From assembly GCA_947568835.1 (NCBI GenBank), contig OX387603.1, positions 2,705,701 through 2,769,700 of the forward strand: a stretch of DNA of 64,000 nt, read 5' to 3'. Shown here piece by piece: positions 11,331 to 22,926 of this stretch. Below the pieces are notes generated by a model, which saw nothing but the letters and a program-made list of their open reading frames with translations, searched no databases and was not told the DNA's origin. Numbering within the stretch: the first letter of the stretch is position 1; each line of letters starts with the position of its first letter. Source of the stretch: Protonemura montana. Taxonomy: Eukaryota > Arthropoda > Insecta > Plecoptera > Nemouridae. The position numbers and the translations under genes were made by a program.

Positions 11331-11874
11331 CAACGGCACCAAGCACCGGCCACCGCTTTGCCTTGTCCCTTTGACACACTGTGTTGGCTGCTCCTATCCA
11401 ACAGCACCAAGCACCGGCCACCGCTTTGCCTTGTCCCTTTGACACACTCTGTTGGCTGCTCCTGTCCAACAGCACCTAGGACCGGCCACCGCTTAGCCTT
11501 GTCCCTTTGACACACTGTGTTGGCTGCTCCTATCCAACAGCACCAAGAACCAGCCACCGATTAGCCTTGTCCCTCTGACACACTGTGTTGGCTGCTCCTG
11601 TCCAACAGGACCAAGGACCGGCCACCGCTTAGCCTTGTCCCTTTGACACACTGTGTTGGCTGCTCCTGTCCAACAGCACCAAGGACCGGCCACCGCTTAG
11701 CCTTGTCTCTTTGACACACTGTGTTGGCTGCTCCTGTCCAACAGCACCAAGAACCAGCCACCGCTTAGCCTTGTCACTTTGACACACTGTCTTAGCTGCT
11801 CCTGTCCAACAGCACCAGGACCGGCCACCGCTTGGCCTCGTGCCTTTGACAAACTGTGTAAGCGCTGTCCCTGT
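11331..11874. repeat. 68-bp minisatellite, 8 copies
   Basis: CAACAGCACC recurs at 11331 (as CAACGGCACC), 11399, 11467, 11535, 11603, 11671, 11739 and 11807, an exact 68-bp period. Units differ by a few substitutions; the last is the most diverged. Because 68 is not a multiple of three, every third unit returns to the same frame, which explains the overlapping minus-strand frames here. These are not genes. Confidence 0.95.
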
Positions 11875-12559
11875 GGCACTGATCTTTTGGGAGAAGATGG
11901 ATGAAAGGCAGATGATGAAGCTAGCCTAGCCTTGGAGGAAGCCGAGACTAGACTGGTACTGGCACAAATTTACCTCGTGTGCATCGAAATGCAGGTATCT
12001 AGCAAGCGAGGATCCTCCACAATCCGAGAATGCATTTACTTAATGCATATCAAACTCGTTCCCACCTGTCCGACCACCAATAAAAACCATGCGATCGCAA
12101 TAACAATCAATCAATTTCCGACAATATCAGGTTCACTTGGATTAATTACACCTTCACCTCCCGTCCCGCCCTGTCCAAACAAGTGTCACCCAAACACAAC
12201 TCATGCGAAACAAGCTTTGCACTTTGGTGCACCCGAATAATGCATCCAACGTTACCACAATTGCATTATATCACAGATAATTGCATCTAGACACTGCACT
12301 ATCACCCGGCCTCAAGAGAGCGAGCGAGCGAGCGCGCGAATGGATAGATGCACTTAGGGCTAGGGTGCAATTGTGCGCGTTACTGCAATTATTTGCGCTC
12401 TCCTAATTGTCATCAGATCTGTCGGATCGCAGTGGGAGAGAGTCTTTGGTGTGGAGAGGGCGCCCGGTGCTGATGTCGACATCAATGCAGCTTTGATGGC
12501 ACTTCTTGATGACGACCTGTCAGGGTTGCTGACGGATGCCATGGAGAGGCTTCTCTATC
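11875..12559. other. spacer between two minisatellites
   Basis: Contains a short GAGC-type microsatellite near 12320-12335 and two short opposing frames. No gene supported. Confidence 0.4.
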
Positions 12560-13139
12560 TAGGTTGTTTGGGATTAGCTGGCTGGATTCTATACTTTATC
12601 CAGGTTATTTGAGATCAGCTGGCTGGATCCTATGCTCTATCCAGGTTATTTGAGATCAGCTGGCTGGATCCTATGCTCTATCCAGGTTATTTGAGATCAG
12701 CTGGCTGGATCCTATGCTTTATCCAGGTTATTTGAGATCAGCTGGCTGGATCCTATGCTCTATCTAGGTTATTTGAGATCAGCTGGCTGGATCCTATACT
12801 CTATCCAGGTTATTTGAGATCAGCTGGCTGGACTCTATGATCTATCCAGGTTATTTGAGATCAGCTGGCTGGATCCTATGCTTTATCCAGGTTATTTGAG
12901 ATCAGCTGGCTGGATCCTATGCTCTATCTAGGTTATTTGAGATCAGCTGGCTGGATCCTATACTCTATCCAGGTTATTTGAGATCAGCTGGCTGGACTCT
13001 ATGATCTATCCAGGTTATTTGAGATCAGCTGGCTGGATCCTATGCTCTATCCAGGTGTTTTTTAAATCAGCTGGCTGGATCCTATGCTCTATCCAGGTTA
13101 TTTGAGATTAGCTGGCTGGATCCTATGCTCTATCCAGGT
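12560..13139 (+). repeat. 41-bp minisatellite, locus 1, 14 copies
   Basis: Units of 41 bp built around GAGATCAGCTGGCTGGATCC, then a CTCTATCCAGG end. I count 14 monomers. Monomers 4-7 (endings TTTATCC, CTCTATCT, ATACTCTATCC, GACTCTATGATC) are repeated in the same order as 8-11, a 164-bp higher-order duplication. The same monomer forms arrays at 28258-28811 (opposite strand) and 44310-44893. Confidence 0.95.
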
Positions 13140-16100
13140 AGGTCTTGAGGAAAAAACAGCTTAGAAAATCCAAAAACTAAAATTCAAGGAAGCCACTCCG
13201 AAATATACTCTTGAAAACCATGTGAGGCGTTGATGAACGCACTGAAGAAGTATTTGAACATCATGGCGGCCGGTTGAGCGGGTGTCCACTCTCTCAATAT
13301 GGGCAGCTCTCTTCACGGGCTGCGGCGAGGGGTGAAGCCGTACGGTGTAACAGCGAATATAATACTGGGTGTAATGCATATCCAACCCAACCAAGCAAAT
13401 TGTTGCATTGCATTCATAATGGGCTATAATTAGACAAGGGGTCCACTAATTCGGTCCGTGATGATTATATTCGAAATCATTATGAACAGTTGAAACGCGA
13501 GAGTTGTTTGGGGCGATGTTCATTATTTTTTTTGGCTGAATGTGTGATGGCGAAAATGTGCGTGTTTTTAAATACGCGTGAACGCTAATAAATTAGTAAA
13601 GAAGAGGTTAGGTATTCGCTGGAAAAACCAAGAGTAAGAAAAGTAACTTAAAAATTATATTCATTCTAAATAAAAAACAACAATTTGAATTTTCTATATG
13701 GTATTGATCTCAAAAGAAGTGTCTTTACCGAAAGGGATCGCAATGCCCGACTTTCGGAGGTGACACGTACCTTTCTGTTGCAAATATCTTCTCTACAGAA
13801 CTGAAGGCATTGACAACGAACACAAAGTGTCATTTTGCTGCCCGTGGTGCTACCCCATACACCCCCTGTACTTGCACCTCTAGGCCAACCCCTGACCAGC
13901 ACCCCGCCACTTCTAATCTGTTTATAATGACATTTCAAACGCGTCCGACGCCGCGCTATGCAAGCCCGATCACATTAGCAATTCGCCTCGCGTGCAAGGG
14001 TAGCCACGTGCAACACGACTTCGAGAAACACTTAAAGAAAATGCAATTTTCCCTCATTTCTGCGAAAGTCGACGACCAAGGAAAAGCGGGCGAGGGGAGC
14101 GGAGCGCAACAGATTTCCACGGAAGAGAACGGTGAAGTAAAGAACGGGTCGTAGTTAAAAAGTACGTCGAACCGAGATGGATTATCGTACCAATTATCGC
14201 TGTGGGTTAGTAGAAGTCTTGTGCATTTGAGAGATACACAAGTCTTCGAAGAGTTTTTAGAGAAAGCATTTCTAATAAAAGGACGGGATTATGATAACCT
14301 GCTTTCAACTCACAGAAGTAGGCGACACATATAAAAATCATTTTATGCCTTAAAAGAATTGTTGTTTCAAAAGATCTAAAAACAAGCAGCAATGAAGCAG
14401 CCGGGACATGTTTTAAAATGAACTCGAGTACTGAAACGATAGGATTATGCATGCGCAGCGAAAAAGTCTGATAAAACGACTCATTTCCCACTTTCCAATA
14501 AGAAGGCCGATCTCCAGGAGAGTGTTTTATCTGTTGAATCCAAGGAAAATAAAACCGACGCGCCCTCTATTACGTTTTCCCCGTTTTCCCACAACTGCCA
14601 ACCACACCTGAAAATCGGAAAAAACGGTTTTCCATTTGGCACGACGACGACGGTGGCGGAAAAATCTTGAGAAACAAAAAGGAAATCGACTCGTGCATGA
14701 CGAAATATTGTTATTAACATTTTCCTTGCCCCGGAAAACTGTGCCGACCATGAGAGTGTTCTTCTACTTCTCTCGTCCAATCTATCCATAGAGACGTATT
14801 GTCTTCTAGGAGGTGCGAAACACCAGTAGGTACCCACAAGAGCATCAAGTTGACTCAAGAAGAGTTAAGCAACACCTGGAGTAAGTAGCCACTGGTCAAA
14901 AAAATACAATTCCCAACGTTCAATATCAAGGAATTGACATTTTGCATAATTTTAGCGCAGATATATTCTAAAAAAGTTCACTTTTACCAAGAAAATGACT
15001 TTACTTTCCTATCCTATACAAACCAAGGAATTTTAAGTCGTTATTTCTCGCATATTACTAGCATTTGAGACTGGTTTACGCTCAATTAATCTTGATTAAC
15101 GCTAACCGTGACGATTGAATAAGATGTAACGATATTTTAAGTAGTGGTTATTTAATTTTAAAGGTTTGTTAAAAAGGACGAACGCAAGCGCCATCGGGTG
15201 GCATCTACCGTTATCAAATGTTGCCGACTCGTTTGCTCAGCAGAAAATTTAACATAAAAGCTAGCTTTCTGACTATACCAATAAACTCGGTGGTCGTATC
15301 AGGGAGCGGTGCTATTGGACAAGTCTGTGCCGTGAGCGACATCTCCCCGAGACGACGCACACCTCTATGGCACGATTCTCTCTTTCCAACACCAGGCCTT
15401 GGAAAATGAGTCGATTAACGCGGGAAATTGCCGAGTCTATCTGCAAAGTGTGGCGGGCAAAATTGAACGTTCCACGCCGCGGTGGTAATTTTCCCGAGGC
15501 TCGATGAGTGTCTGGCTTACCATGGCACGGTGTCGTGGGGGTTGGACGGGTAATCGCCACTTCGGGGTCAGTCCGGTCACTAGCAAGCCCCATTATGGGG
15601 GGGAATCGAGGTCGATGCAGTTTTGTGCACGTCAGCTGCACATGGTTCAAAATGCACAAGAAAATTCGGTTATTCACTATTTCAAGATTTCACTATGCGT
15701 TTTAGGGGAGACAAAAAGCTAGTGTCATGCTACGCGTTGTAAATGTGAAAAGCGACTAAAGCTGGGAAAAAGCTGACTTTATAGAACTAGTTAACAAAGC
15801 AGCGTGAAATAGTTTGTAGAGTAAACTATTGGAAAGTTAACAAATTAGAATCATCTCTCGTGATTTTTCTGATACGATTACCACAAAGATAGCGGATACG
15901 ATCCATTTGGTCGTGCTATCGACAATGAGCCATCGATCGCGTGTTGTCGTTGATGTGTTATCGATGTTATCGACGTTAACGTAGCTCACGCCAGAGTGCA
16001 CCACAAACCAGTTACTAATGTCGATAGCCTTGAGTTTCGACCTTGAGTTTCGACCTTGAACGAGAACGGCTGTTTGCCTAACTGCCAGGGGTATGGAGTA

Positions 16101-18796
16101 ATGGCGCAGAAAACGGTGGTTTATAAATAAGTTTTAACTTTCAATCTTTCAGTTCCGTAAACAATTCCTAAATCCAAACAAAAACTTGGCAGTTCTGTGT
16201 GTATTGACTTTCTATAGGCAAAATCTTTAGTTTAACTTAGTTTAACTTACAAAATCTTTAACTTCGAATAGCGATACCAAAACCAAAAAAGCAGCTGATC
16301 TTTTCTCAAAACAAGCCCTCGAAAGCATGTAACAGGCTTTAAAACTAGTTGCAGACCCTCCAAAGTTGTACAAAATTGCGGCCAGACCGATATTCCACAT
16401 TAACCACCCCCCAAAATGACAAATCCCCAACGCACTAAACAAATACACACGGGCCAATTCATCCCGTCGTAAATAATTACCCGCGGGTAATAATCGAAAC
16501 ATATTTCCCAGTAAGCCTCCAGTTGCAGCTAGCTTGGCTTAGTGAACCATCGACCTCCGCCCACCCCCCTCAACCGCTACCCGATCGGTAATCGCATCTG
16601 ATGATTGAACGGTTCGGCGGACACGGCTGACCCCTGGCGTCGAAAAATGCAACTGATGCACGCGCGTGGGAACGCGAATGCCGCCATGCGGGCAGTGCGT
16701 TACGCGTGCGTGCACGAGAGGGGACACGACGGGACAATCGGGCGTTTGTATTTCATTACCATAATTGGTGCGTATTTGTGCGTAGCCGAATAACTGGGAA
16801 ACATTCGCATGTTTTTGGAATCGCATCAAAAGTGCACTGGATGGATTGAGTGCGTGTATTCTATAGCTCAACCCACCGCAACCCGCCACTTACAGCACTT
16901 TTCTTCGGGTGGTTGACGGACGCTGCCGAATATCGGGCTCGACATAAAAGTAAATGATAAATTGCGAAGAAATTTCTTGATTTCAATGAGGCAGGCGACA
17001 CTTTCCGAACGGGAAACCATTGATAGGTCGAGAACATTCAGTGTCGCCCAGTGTTTGGTAATTTGGTTAATCTGTAATTAATAAATGTACTGGCAGCCAG
17101 TGATATATTTTCTCAATTATAAAATTTCTTTAAAAAACCCGGAGAAAAGCCCGATCTTGTCAACGACCCATTGCTTTCAGCACCTCGACAAAAACCGATC
17201 AACAGGTCCCTCTCTTCTCCCCAACCACCACCACCAGCAATAATCAGCGGCCAGATCTGAACCCCGGTCTCCGCAGGAGGTCGAGCCCAGCGTGGCGTCC
17301 GCAAGATTGATCCCAAGACGGTCACCATAACCTAGAGCGTCGTCCCTCCTTCTCTAGGCGCCGCGACGCTAACGACGCCGACGGCGCCCCCCGACGAGCG
17401 TCGTGAGAATTATCACGGGCACTAATGAGACGGACGCCCGCGGCGCCGTCGGCGTCGCATTGTTGCATTTAGGCTTCGCTTTGGTTGACAACGTGCTGAA
17501 GGGGACGGGGTAATGGCCCGTGAGAACGCGGCCATTTGCAATTTGAATTGCTGATGGGTGGGCAAGAGGGTGAAGCGATTTTTTTCTTTTCCAAGTGCTC
17601 CAAGTTCCCAGGCAAAACGCCCAGGTGAAATTTCGCCCCACGAGCGAGGCTAAGTGCGCAGCAGGTACCTCTTGCTCATCACTCGTCAGTTACAACTTTG
17701 ACCAGCACCTTTCCATCGATTCAGGTACTGAATCATGGGTGCCCATTCCAAGCATCGGTGTTTCCAGGGTATGGCTTCCATAGAAAGAAAGATGGTTCAG
17801 TTTCTATACCGCGTTGTTTAACACACCCGACGTACACCCCTGGCGGGTTCGTGCAAGAATAACTGGTCACTTGTTGAATGCAGTAAATAAGAGGCAGCCA
17901 TTTGATAGGGTCGGTCGAGCCGGGTGCACGTTATGATGTCGTGAAAAAAAAAGTCGACCGTTTTGCAATTTGGCGCCCCGCTGCGGGGGATGGGGCGGTG
18001 GCCGGGGGGTGGGCGAGAGGGTGGCCTAATATCGTCAATTCGCGTCGCTTTTATCGCGCGCACGTGTGATTTACAGCGTGCGGTCTGATGCATTGCGAAA
18101 CGTATCGTCGGCCGCCTACAAAGCGTCTTGAAAAACGTCTGGCCAGAGTTTATTGCCAGAATAAATATATGTACTGGACTCGTGCGGTGCGATATAGCCG
18201 TTACACCCGTGGTCAGTGTTCTGGTGTTTTCTTATTTGTGGGGCCTGTCTCTCTCTCTCTTTCGTTAGTTTCCGAGTGGTGCTGGTAAAATTAAGTGGTT
18301 TTCAGAGTCGGAGGCTTGAAATTTGCAGGTTGCTTTGATGATGGCAGAGGTTTTCCATGCGACTTTGGAGGAATGTAAACTAAGACCCCGAGTATTCTAC
18401 CAAGCGATCCTAAGACATCCACCAATTGTGCTGCATGTCACAAGGACAGCGTCCAAATAGTTGACACCCAACGAAAAAATGCATTTAATCCCACTTCGGT
18501 GGCCAAGTGTAACGGTTAGCGTCTCAATCAGCTCGAATTCTACGGTAAATTTTTGTAGGAAAATAAGAAATTACATGACAATCATTTGGCCGGCAAATAT
18601 CTCAGTAAAGTAGTCCCACCCCCAGCCACCAAATGTAACGTAGTTTTTTTTAGTTTCTGAAATCAAGCACGAGTGTAGAGTCTCATATGAAGACAACCGG
18701 GAAGGGAACTGAACCCAGGTCCCTCAATTGGACACCCACTGCATCCAGTGGCTGTCTGAAAGTCAGGCTGACAAAAGTGGACTGGCAGCTTCTTAC
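13140..18796. other. probable intron, no exon supported
   Basis: Mixed composition. It contains a 30-nt open segment between an acceptor-like and a donor-like site on the minus strand at about 13768-13797, a hydrophobic 86-codon minus frame at 16242-16502, a GC-rich inverted repeat at 17373-17457, G-rich DNA near 17990-18020, and repeated ATCGA motifs at 15900-15990. None is strong enough to call a gene. Confidence 0.35.
17373..17457. repeat. GC-rich inverted repeat, 16-bp arms
   Basis: CGACGCCGACGGCGCC at 17373-17388 is the exact reverse complement of 17442-17457, with a 53-bp spacer, in otherwise ordinary DNA. It could form a stem-loop in RNA or a cruciform. No flanking duplication seen. 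Confidence 0.6.
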
Positions 18797-18916
18797 CTTG
18801 ATTCTCAGCGAGGGCTGCAAGAGGTCCATGGGATCGAACCCCGTCTGGACCATCATCTGGCTGCAGCTCAACATCTGGGCCAGGCTAGTTACCGTCTGCA
18901 CGGACGGACCACCTAC
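18797..18916 (-). CDS. internal 40-codon exon (long-intron minus-strand gene)
   Basis: Minus strand: pyrimidine-rich TTGTTCTGTTTGCCCATAG acceptor, exactly 120 bp open in phase 0 at both ends, then ATCAAG|GTAAGA, a near-consensus donor. It encodes VGGPSVQTVTSLAQMLSCSQ and then a Met/Leu-rich amphipathic stretch ending DLLQPSLRIK. Composition is GC-rich against an AT-rich surround. The preceding exon at 31593-31517 also ends in phase 0, so the two splice directly. Family not recognised. This is the strongest of the minus-strand exons by splice signals. A GGTTCGATCC string inside it looks like a pol III B box but is explained by the coding reading. Confidence 0.55.
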
Positions 18917-19162
18917 CTATGGGCAAACAGAACAACCAATGAGCGCTAGAAACACAAGGTGGAATGCAGATAGATGAGCGATAAGGAAGCTAAGGGGTAA
19001 CCCAGCACCACCACGAAAGCCTGAATACCTCAAAGTCACCTTGGTTACCATTGGTTGAAATAATCTTGTAAAGAAATGCAGAATTTGGCCGTCAAGGATT
19101 CCTCCGCCAACTGGAACCGTCTAGTAGTTCGTGTCAAGGCGCTATACTTATCTTAATCAAAC

Positions 19163-19212
19163 TGGTGGCTCTGGTGGTCACCCATTCAATTTCTGGCCCG
19201 ACACATAATGCT
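19163..19212 (-). repeat. degenerate 5S-like SINE relic
   Basis: GGTGGTCACCCATTCAA followed about 25 bases later by GCTTAACC keeps the order and spacing of the reversed 5S box C and box A seen in the intact SINEs. No body is attached. Confidence 0.4.
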
Positions 19213-19420
19213 TAACCTTCTTAACAAAAGTCGATGACGAAACATATAGCTTCCAAAATTAACTCCCGAAAGTATATTCTCCAAGATAATAAATTTACAC
19301 TACCAAGGAGCAAATGAAGCGTATGTTGACCTGACGCTAGCCTGGTTAAGTGAGGACCACTCTTGTGTCGGTTGCCTCTCACAATCCTGACACCGTTCGA
19401 TACATCCAGCCTTGGCCGAT

Positions 19421-19845
19421 TAATTGATTTGTGGTGTTTAACGACGCGCTGTTTTGCCAACTGGCCCTCCGGCACTGGTCTAATGGCGTCGGTGAATGAG
19501 AGAATGATGATGAATCTAACCTAGCCTAGAAGGGAGGAGGGAAAACCCGGTGCCGGCACGTAGCCTACTCTTGTCATAGAGCACCAAGGGGATCACCGGC
19601 TTAACGTCCCTTCCGAAGGACGGTACAACGCGAACAGCAGGATTCCTCCACAAATCCATGCTTTCGAGAGGTTGACAAGCAAGGCGAGTGAAGTTGCTGT
19701 ACACTTTCATCCCTCCAACCTCTCTCCCGAACAGAACTGATCATATGCATGATTTTCACCCATCCAATACCTGACCCAGCGCAGTGTTGCTTAACTTCGG
19801 TGATCTAACGAGAACCGGTGTTTTCAACACGCCAAACCGTTCGGT
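19421..19845 (-). mobile_element. 5S-derived composite SINE, full length, one head unit
   Basis: On the minus strand the element starts ACCGAACGGTTTGGCGTG, then a 5S-like head (GAAGTTAAGCAACACTGCG and GGTATTGGATGGG), a short linker, a body with CTTCGGAAGGGACGTTAAGC and a GTGCCGGCACCGGG segment, a CAT-rich stretch, and a tail ending GTTAAACACCACAAATCAAT. GAAGTTAAGCAAC and TGGATGGGTGACC are the conserved 5S rRNA internal promoter segments (box A and box C), so this is a SINE3-type element transcribed by pol III. It is the simplest copy, with a single head. Confidence 0.85.
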
Positions 19846-21517
19846 ATCCTTGACAGCATTCTACTGCTAAACACAAGTGTGCAGCCAGGACGAGTGTCAG
19901 GAAGTGTGAATAGTTGAAAGGATCGCCGCCACCAGCATCTCATCAGCCGCGCTAGGTGTCTCTCTGCTAGCGAGCTCAAAGGGGCGAGCTCATGAATAAA
20001 ACAAGCGACGTACAAATAAACACTGCAGGGGTGTGACTGTCCAAAAAGCAGACGGCATTCGCGCCGGTATGCAGTAGACTAGTCGACTTGTTGAACGGTT
20101 TCAAGTGCTGGTATAGGCGGGCGCCGCATGCCAAATTGCTTACTTCGGTGTTGATGGAGAGATAGCACCTCTTTCACAGCCGTTCTCAACAACACACTTC
20201 CGAATACATCCGACAGTTGCCGCAATAGGAGCACACTCCGGCGATGAGAGCAAAGTAAATTAAAATCGACAAAAAACGCAATGCACGCCGTTTCTGGTAA
20301 CAGAGCAACAAACATGTTGCATGAAAATACACTCGGCGTGTTTGTGGTTACAGTCGAACAAATTATTTTGCTCTCCGAAGGCGACTAAAGGTTAACTGCA
20401 ACTTTCAAGCTGGTGTGAGGTACACATAATGCACAACAGGAATTGCGCCACTGTTTAATCTCGAAGTGGCGACGCAGGATGATGAAGTAGGGTCCTTTTT
20501 CTATTATCCGTTCCTAAATGTCTCGCCCAATTATTTTCGATGTTCATTAAATGTAAAATAAATTATTATTTGAGTGCGTTGAATAGTAGCGACACGACGG
20601 ATTTCGGAGTCTGCGAAAAGATCGTCACTCCATATCTGGCAGGAACGCCGGAGTCACGAGGTATCCAGGAGACCAACGAAGGAGCTGAACGAGGGGACTG
20701 TCCGGGAGCGCTGGACCGGGCGGAAGTGAGTGGGCCATCGTACGCCAGCTGAAGTAGAGACGACCCGGGAGCATCGAGCGGCACGGACACGTGGGGCGAT
20801 CGTCTGCCAACTGACAAGGGGATTCGCCAAATAACATTCACGACGCCGCCTTCATCTACACCGCGCCTACGCCTGGTCGGCATCGACATATCGTGACATT
20901 TATTCACTCAATTAACATTTATTATTTTATTCTGCAAGGGAACTAGGAATCTTATGTTTTGACATTTTAAAGTAAATTGACTTTGTTTATAAGATTAAAT
21001 TAGACTAGTGACTAGTGTGTTTGTACCCTCATCGTACCCTCTCCTAGGACCACACTGGGTGCATCGGCAGAAGCTTTCTAGACATCGGGGGGCGACTCGC
21101 GGGAGTTTCCGGTGGCGGAATGTGTGTTGCCTAACATTGATAACCAGACGATGAAAACGATTGTCATCATGGCCCACGTGATCTCGGCGCAATAACAAGC
21201 GAGTGCCAAGGAGATGGCCGCTAGATTCCTCGTTTGAAGACCACACAAGAGCAGCGTCGTCGTCGCTTCGGGTGGTCGACACAAGAACAAGGATCAGTTT
21301 GCCGAGTTGTCGATGAACAAGTCTTGTTTTAGTTAGCTTCACTGCTTTGCACCTCAATCTCGAGAAGTTAACCGCCTTTGATCATAATTATCAAGGAGAC
21401 CGAAACCGAGACGGCGGACATAACGACTGTCCATTATATGACCATGTTGGAAGGGTGGTGGAAACCCTTTCTCCAAAGAATACCATTAAAAACCACTATA
21501 GTGTTTACAGAAGTAGC
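19846..21517. other. no gene supported; GC-rich patch at 20640-20880
   Basis: A GC-rich patch carries a 113-codon minus frame and overlapping plus frames without splice context. Another minus frame at 21078-21290 encodes a long hydrophobic stretch but has no acceptor or donor that I trust. Confidence 0.3.
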
Positions 21518-22926
21518 GTTGAGTGTGCAGGTTCTAGGTAGAGGCAAAACGTTAGTGTTAAACCGTTGAGTGTGCAGGTTCTAGGTAGAGACAGAACGTT
21601 AATGTTAAACCGTTGAGTGTGCAGGTTCTAGGCAGAGACAGAACGTTTATGTTAAACCGTTGAGTGTGCAGGTTCTAGGTAGAGGCAGAACGTTAATGTT
21701 AAACTGTTGAGTGTGCAGGTTCTAGGTAGAGACAGAACGTTAATGTTAAACCGTTGAGTGTGCAGGTTCTAGGTAGAGACGGAACGTTAATGTTAAACCA
21801 TTGAGTGTGCAGGTTCTAGGTAGAGGCAGAACGTTGATGTTAAACCGTTGAGTGTGCAGGTTCTAGGTAGAGGCAGAACGTTAGTGTTAAACCGTTGAGT
21901 GTGCAGGTTCTAGGTAGAGACAGAACGTTAGTGTTAAACCGTTGAGTGTGCAGGTTCTAGGTAGAGACAAAACGTTAGTGTTAAACCGTTGAGTGTGCAG
22001 GTTCTAGGTAGAGGCAGAACGTTAATGTTAAACCATTGAGTGTGCAGGTTCTAGGTAGAGACAGAACGTTAATATTAAACCGTTGAGTGTGCAGGTTCTA
22101 GGTAGAGACAGAACGTTTATGTTAAACCGTTGAGTGTGCAGGTTCTAGGTAGAGGCAGAACGTTAGTGTTAAACCGTTGAGTGTGCAGGTTCTAGGTAGA
22201 GACAGAACGTTAGTGTTAAACCGTTGAGTGTGCAGGTTCTAGGTAGAGACAAAACGTTAGTGTTAAACCGTTGAGTGTGCAGGTTCTAGGTAGAGGCAAA
22301 ACGTTAGTGTTAAACCGTTGAGTGTGCAGGTTCTAGGTAGAGACAGAACGTTAATGTTAAACCGTTGAGTGTGCAGGTTCTAGGCAGAGACAGAACGTTT
22401 ATGTTAAACCGTTGAGTGTGCAGGTTCTAGGTAGAGGCAGAACGTTAATGTTAAACTGTTGAGTGTGCAGGTTCTAGGTAGAGACAGAACGTTAATGTTA
22501 AACCGTTGAGTGTGCAGGTTCTAGGTAGAGACGGAACGTTAATGTTAAACCATTGAGTGTGCAGGTTCTAGGTAGAGGCAGAACGTTGATGTTAAACCGT
22601 TGAGTGTGCAGGTTCTAGGTAGAGGCAGAACGTTAGTGTTAAACCGTTGAGTGTGCAGGTTCTAGGTAGAGACAGAACGTTAGTGTTAAACCGTTGAGTG
22701 TGCAGGTTCTAGGTAGAGACAGAACGTTAATGTTAAACCGTTGAGTGTGCAGGTTCTAGGTAGAGGCAGAACGTTAATGTTAAACCATTGAGTGTGCAGG
22801 TTCTAGGTAGAGACAGAACGTTAATATTAAACCGTTGAGTGTGCAGGTTCTAGGTAGAGACAGAACGTTAATGTTAAACCGTTGAGTGTGCAGGTTCTAG
22901 GTAGAGACAGAACGTTAATGTTACAT
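21518..22926 (+). repeat. 47-bp minisatellite, 30 copies, with 16-mer higher-order repeat
   Basis: GTTGAGTGTGCAGGTTCTAG recurs every 47 bp from 21518 to 22881. Reading the variable positions (GAGGC or GAGAC, AAAACG or AGAACG, TTAATG, TTAGTG or TTTATG, CCG or CCA), monomers 1-9 match monomers 17-25 and 11-12 match 27-28. The array is therefore two copies of a 16-monomer, 752-bp higher-order unit. Confidence 0.95.

Noticed and set aside
11106..11879. Overlapping ORFs in the 68-bp repeat
   Set aside because: Period not divisible by three, frame recurs every 204 bp; sequence similarity among them is only the repeat.
16242..16502. ATG-started 86-codon minus ORF with hydrophobic stretches
   Set aside because: Possible membrane peptide, but T/G-rich DNA gives hydrophobic residues anyway and there is no promoter, splice or conservation evidence.
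18833..18846. GGTTCGATCC B-box match suggesting a tRNA or tRNA-SINE
   Set aside because: It lies inside an open, well-spliced minus-strand exon, and no A box is found at tRNA spacing.
20566..20907. 113-codon minus ORF in a GC-rich patch
   Set aside because: Both strands are open, with no splice context and no recognised motif.
21078..21290. Minus frame with a hydrophobic stretch of about 30 residues
   Set aside because: No acceptor or donor in register; overlapping frames equally open.
21518..22926. CRISPR-like regular array
   Set aside because: No repeat/spacer distinction: the whole 47-bp unit is conserved, and the host is a eukaryote.
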